Source: Amycolatopsis azurea DSM 43854 (GTDB lineage Bacteria > Actinomycetota > Actinomycetes > Mycobacteriales > Pseudonocardiaceae). From it: a stretch of DNA of 34,059 nt. Each line of letters begins with the position of its first letter. Positions within the stretch are counted from its first letter, which is position 1. Under the pieces are notes generated by a model that saw only the letters and a list, made by a program, of their open reading frames with translations, made no database searches and had not been told where the DNA came from. A program made the position numbers and the translations under genes. Below are positions 33,510 to 34,059 of the stretch, piece after piece. The stretch covers positions 46,898-80,956 of the forward strand of contig NZ_MUXN01000029.1 in assembly GCF_001995215.1 (NCBI RefSeq), given 5' to 3'.

Positions 33510-33518
33510 GCCGGCATC

Positions 33519-33574
33519 TTGACATACCGACCGTCGGTTGGCTAACTTCGAAAAAACAAACCGACGGTCGGTAT
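33519..33574. promoter_or_regulatory. Divergent promoter with twin TetR operators
   Basis: ACCGACCGTCGGT (33526-33538) and ACCGACGGTCGGT (33560-33572) are 13-base palindromes whose centres are 34 bases apart. The extended 16-base sites are perfect inverted copies of one another. A plus-strand TTGACA (33519-33524) and TAACTT (33543-33548), 18 bases apart, bracket the first operator, so bound repressor would block RNA polymerase. Confidence 0.8.
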
Positions 33575-33596
33575 TGTTTGCGAAGCAAGGGGAATC

Positions 33597-34016
33597 ATGC
33601 GTCTGACCAGCTTCTATCCCGTTCTCATGACCGAGAAGATCGCCGAGACGCGGGACTTCTACCGCGACCACTTCGGCTTCGAGCTCACGTTCGAGGCCGA
33701 CTGGTACGTCAGCCTCAAACGCGACGAGTGGGAGCTCGCGATCCTCGCCCCCGGCCACGAAACCATTCCCGCCGGGTTCGGCGAACCCGTGCGGGGGCTG
33801 TTGCTGAACTTCGAGGTCGAAGACGTCGACGCCGAGCACCGGCGGCTGGTCGGGGGTGCGGGGCTGCCCGAGGTGCTTTCGTTGCGCAGCGAGGAATTCG
33901 GACAGCGGCACTTCATCGTCGCGGACCCCAACGGCGTGCTGATCGACGTGATCCAGGAGATCCCGCCGACCGACGAGTTCGCCGAGCAGTTCACCGACGA
34001 GGCGCGCCCGAGCTGA
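33597..34016 (+). CDS. VOC-superfamily (glyoxalase/bleomycin-resistance fold) protein
   Basis: This 139-residue protein has two beta-alpha-beta-beta-beta halves: YPVLMTEKIAETRDFYRDHF, then FEVEDVDAEHRRL and FIVADPNGVLIDVIQ. Members bind metals or small drugs. The exact reaction is not predictable. ATG 33597 has AAGGGG upstream. Its control by the divergent TetR protein suggests a detoxification role. Confidence 0.88.
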   Translation: MRLTSFYPVLMTEKIAETRDFYRDHFGFELTFEADWYVSLKRDEWELAILAPGHETIPAGFGEPVRGLLLNFEVEDVDAEHRRLVGGAGLPEVLSLRSEEFGQRHFIVADPNGVLIDVIQEIPPTDEFAEQFTDEARPS

Positions 34017-34021
34017 CCCGC

Positions 34022-34059
34022 TCAGCTCACCTCCTCGGCGGCCAGAACCTTACGTAGGC
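34022..34059 (-). CDS. Possible 3' end of a gene running off the window
   Basis: On the minus strand, a frame ending in TGA at 34022-34024 reads LRKVLAAEEVS, plausible as a C-terminus. Only 38 bases are visible, so neither identity nor reality can be judged. Confidence 0.3.
   Translation of the reverse strand, partial: LRKVLAAEEVS

Overview
The window is high-GC actinobacterial DNA, most likely from a Pseudonocardiales species such as Amycolatopsis. That assignment is inferred from gene content: a complete yrbE-mce operon with two Mce-associated proteins, an array of PucR regulators, paired PASTA-free Ser/Thr kinases, secreted Pro/Thr-linker proteins, many GTG starts and abundant long intergenic palindromes. 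No sequence search was run.

Layout. 21-1813 (-): a two-gene ABC exporter of DrrA/DrrB type. 2091-3686 (+): a large secreted two-domain protein (P1) with a Pro/Thr repeat linker. 3885-13838 (+): an eleven-gene operon made of a small secreted protein (P2), two YrbE permeases, six Mce proteins (the fifth a lipoprotein) and two Mce-associated membrane proteins. Its genes are joined by overlaps or gaps of a few bases, and it ends at a 47-bp palindrome. 13981-20854: four PucR-type regulators (three -, one +) surrounding an alpha/beta hydrolase. 20794-23278 (-): a GtrA-like membrane protein, a secreted LIP-family lipase and a small lipoprotein. 23757-26193 (+): two more secreted proteins (P3, P4) homologous to P1. 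26488-32507 (+): a Cu(I) P1B-ATPase and two tandem membrane Ser/Thr kinases with duplicated cysteine-rich extracellular domains. 32589-32771 (+): two valine tRNAs and a strong terminator. 32925-34016: a TetR regulator divergent from a VOC-family protein, with twin operators between them.

How it fits together. The mce operon should encode a cell-envelope lipid importer: YrbE permeases in the membrane and a hexameric Mce tube across the periplasm. Its ATPase (MceG) is not in the window. The most interesting signal is a four-member secreted family (P1-P4) sharing a C-terminal beta-rich, two-cysteine domain. P2, which is this domain alone, is the first gene of the mce operon and lies two bases from yrbE. 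P1 and P3 share promoter elements about 21.5 kb apart. This suggests a cell-wall accessory system working with Mce transport, possibly under control of the neighbouring PucR cluster. That link is inference and is untested.
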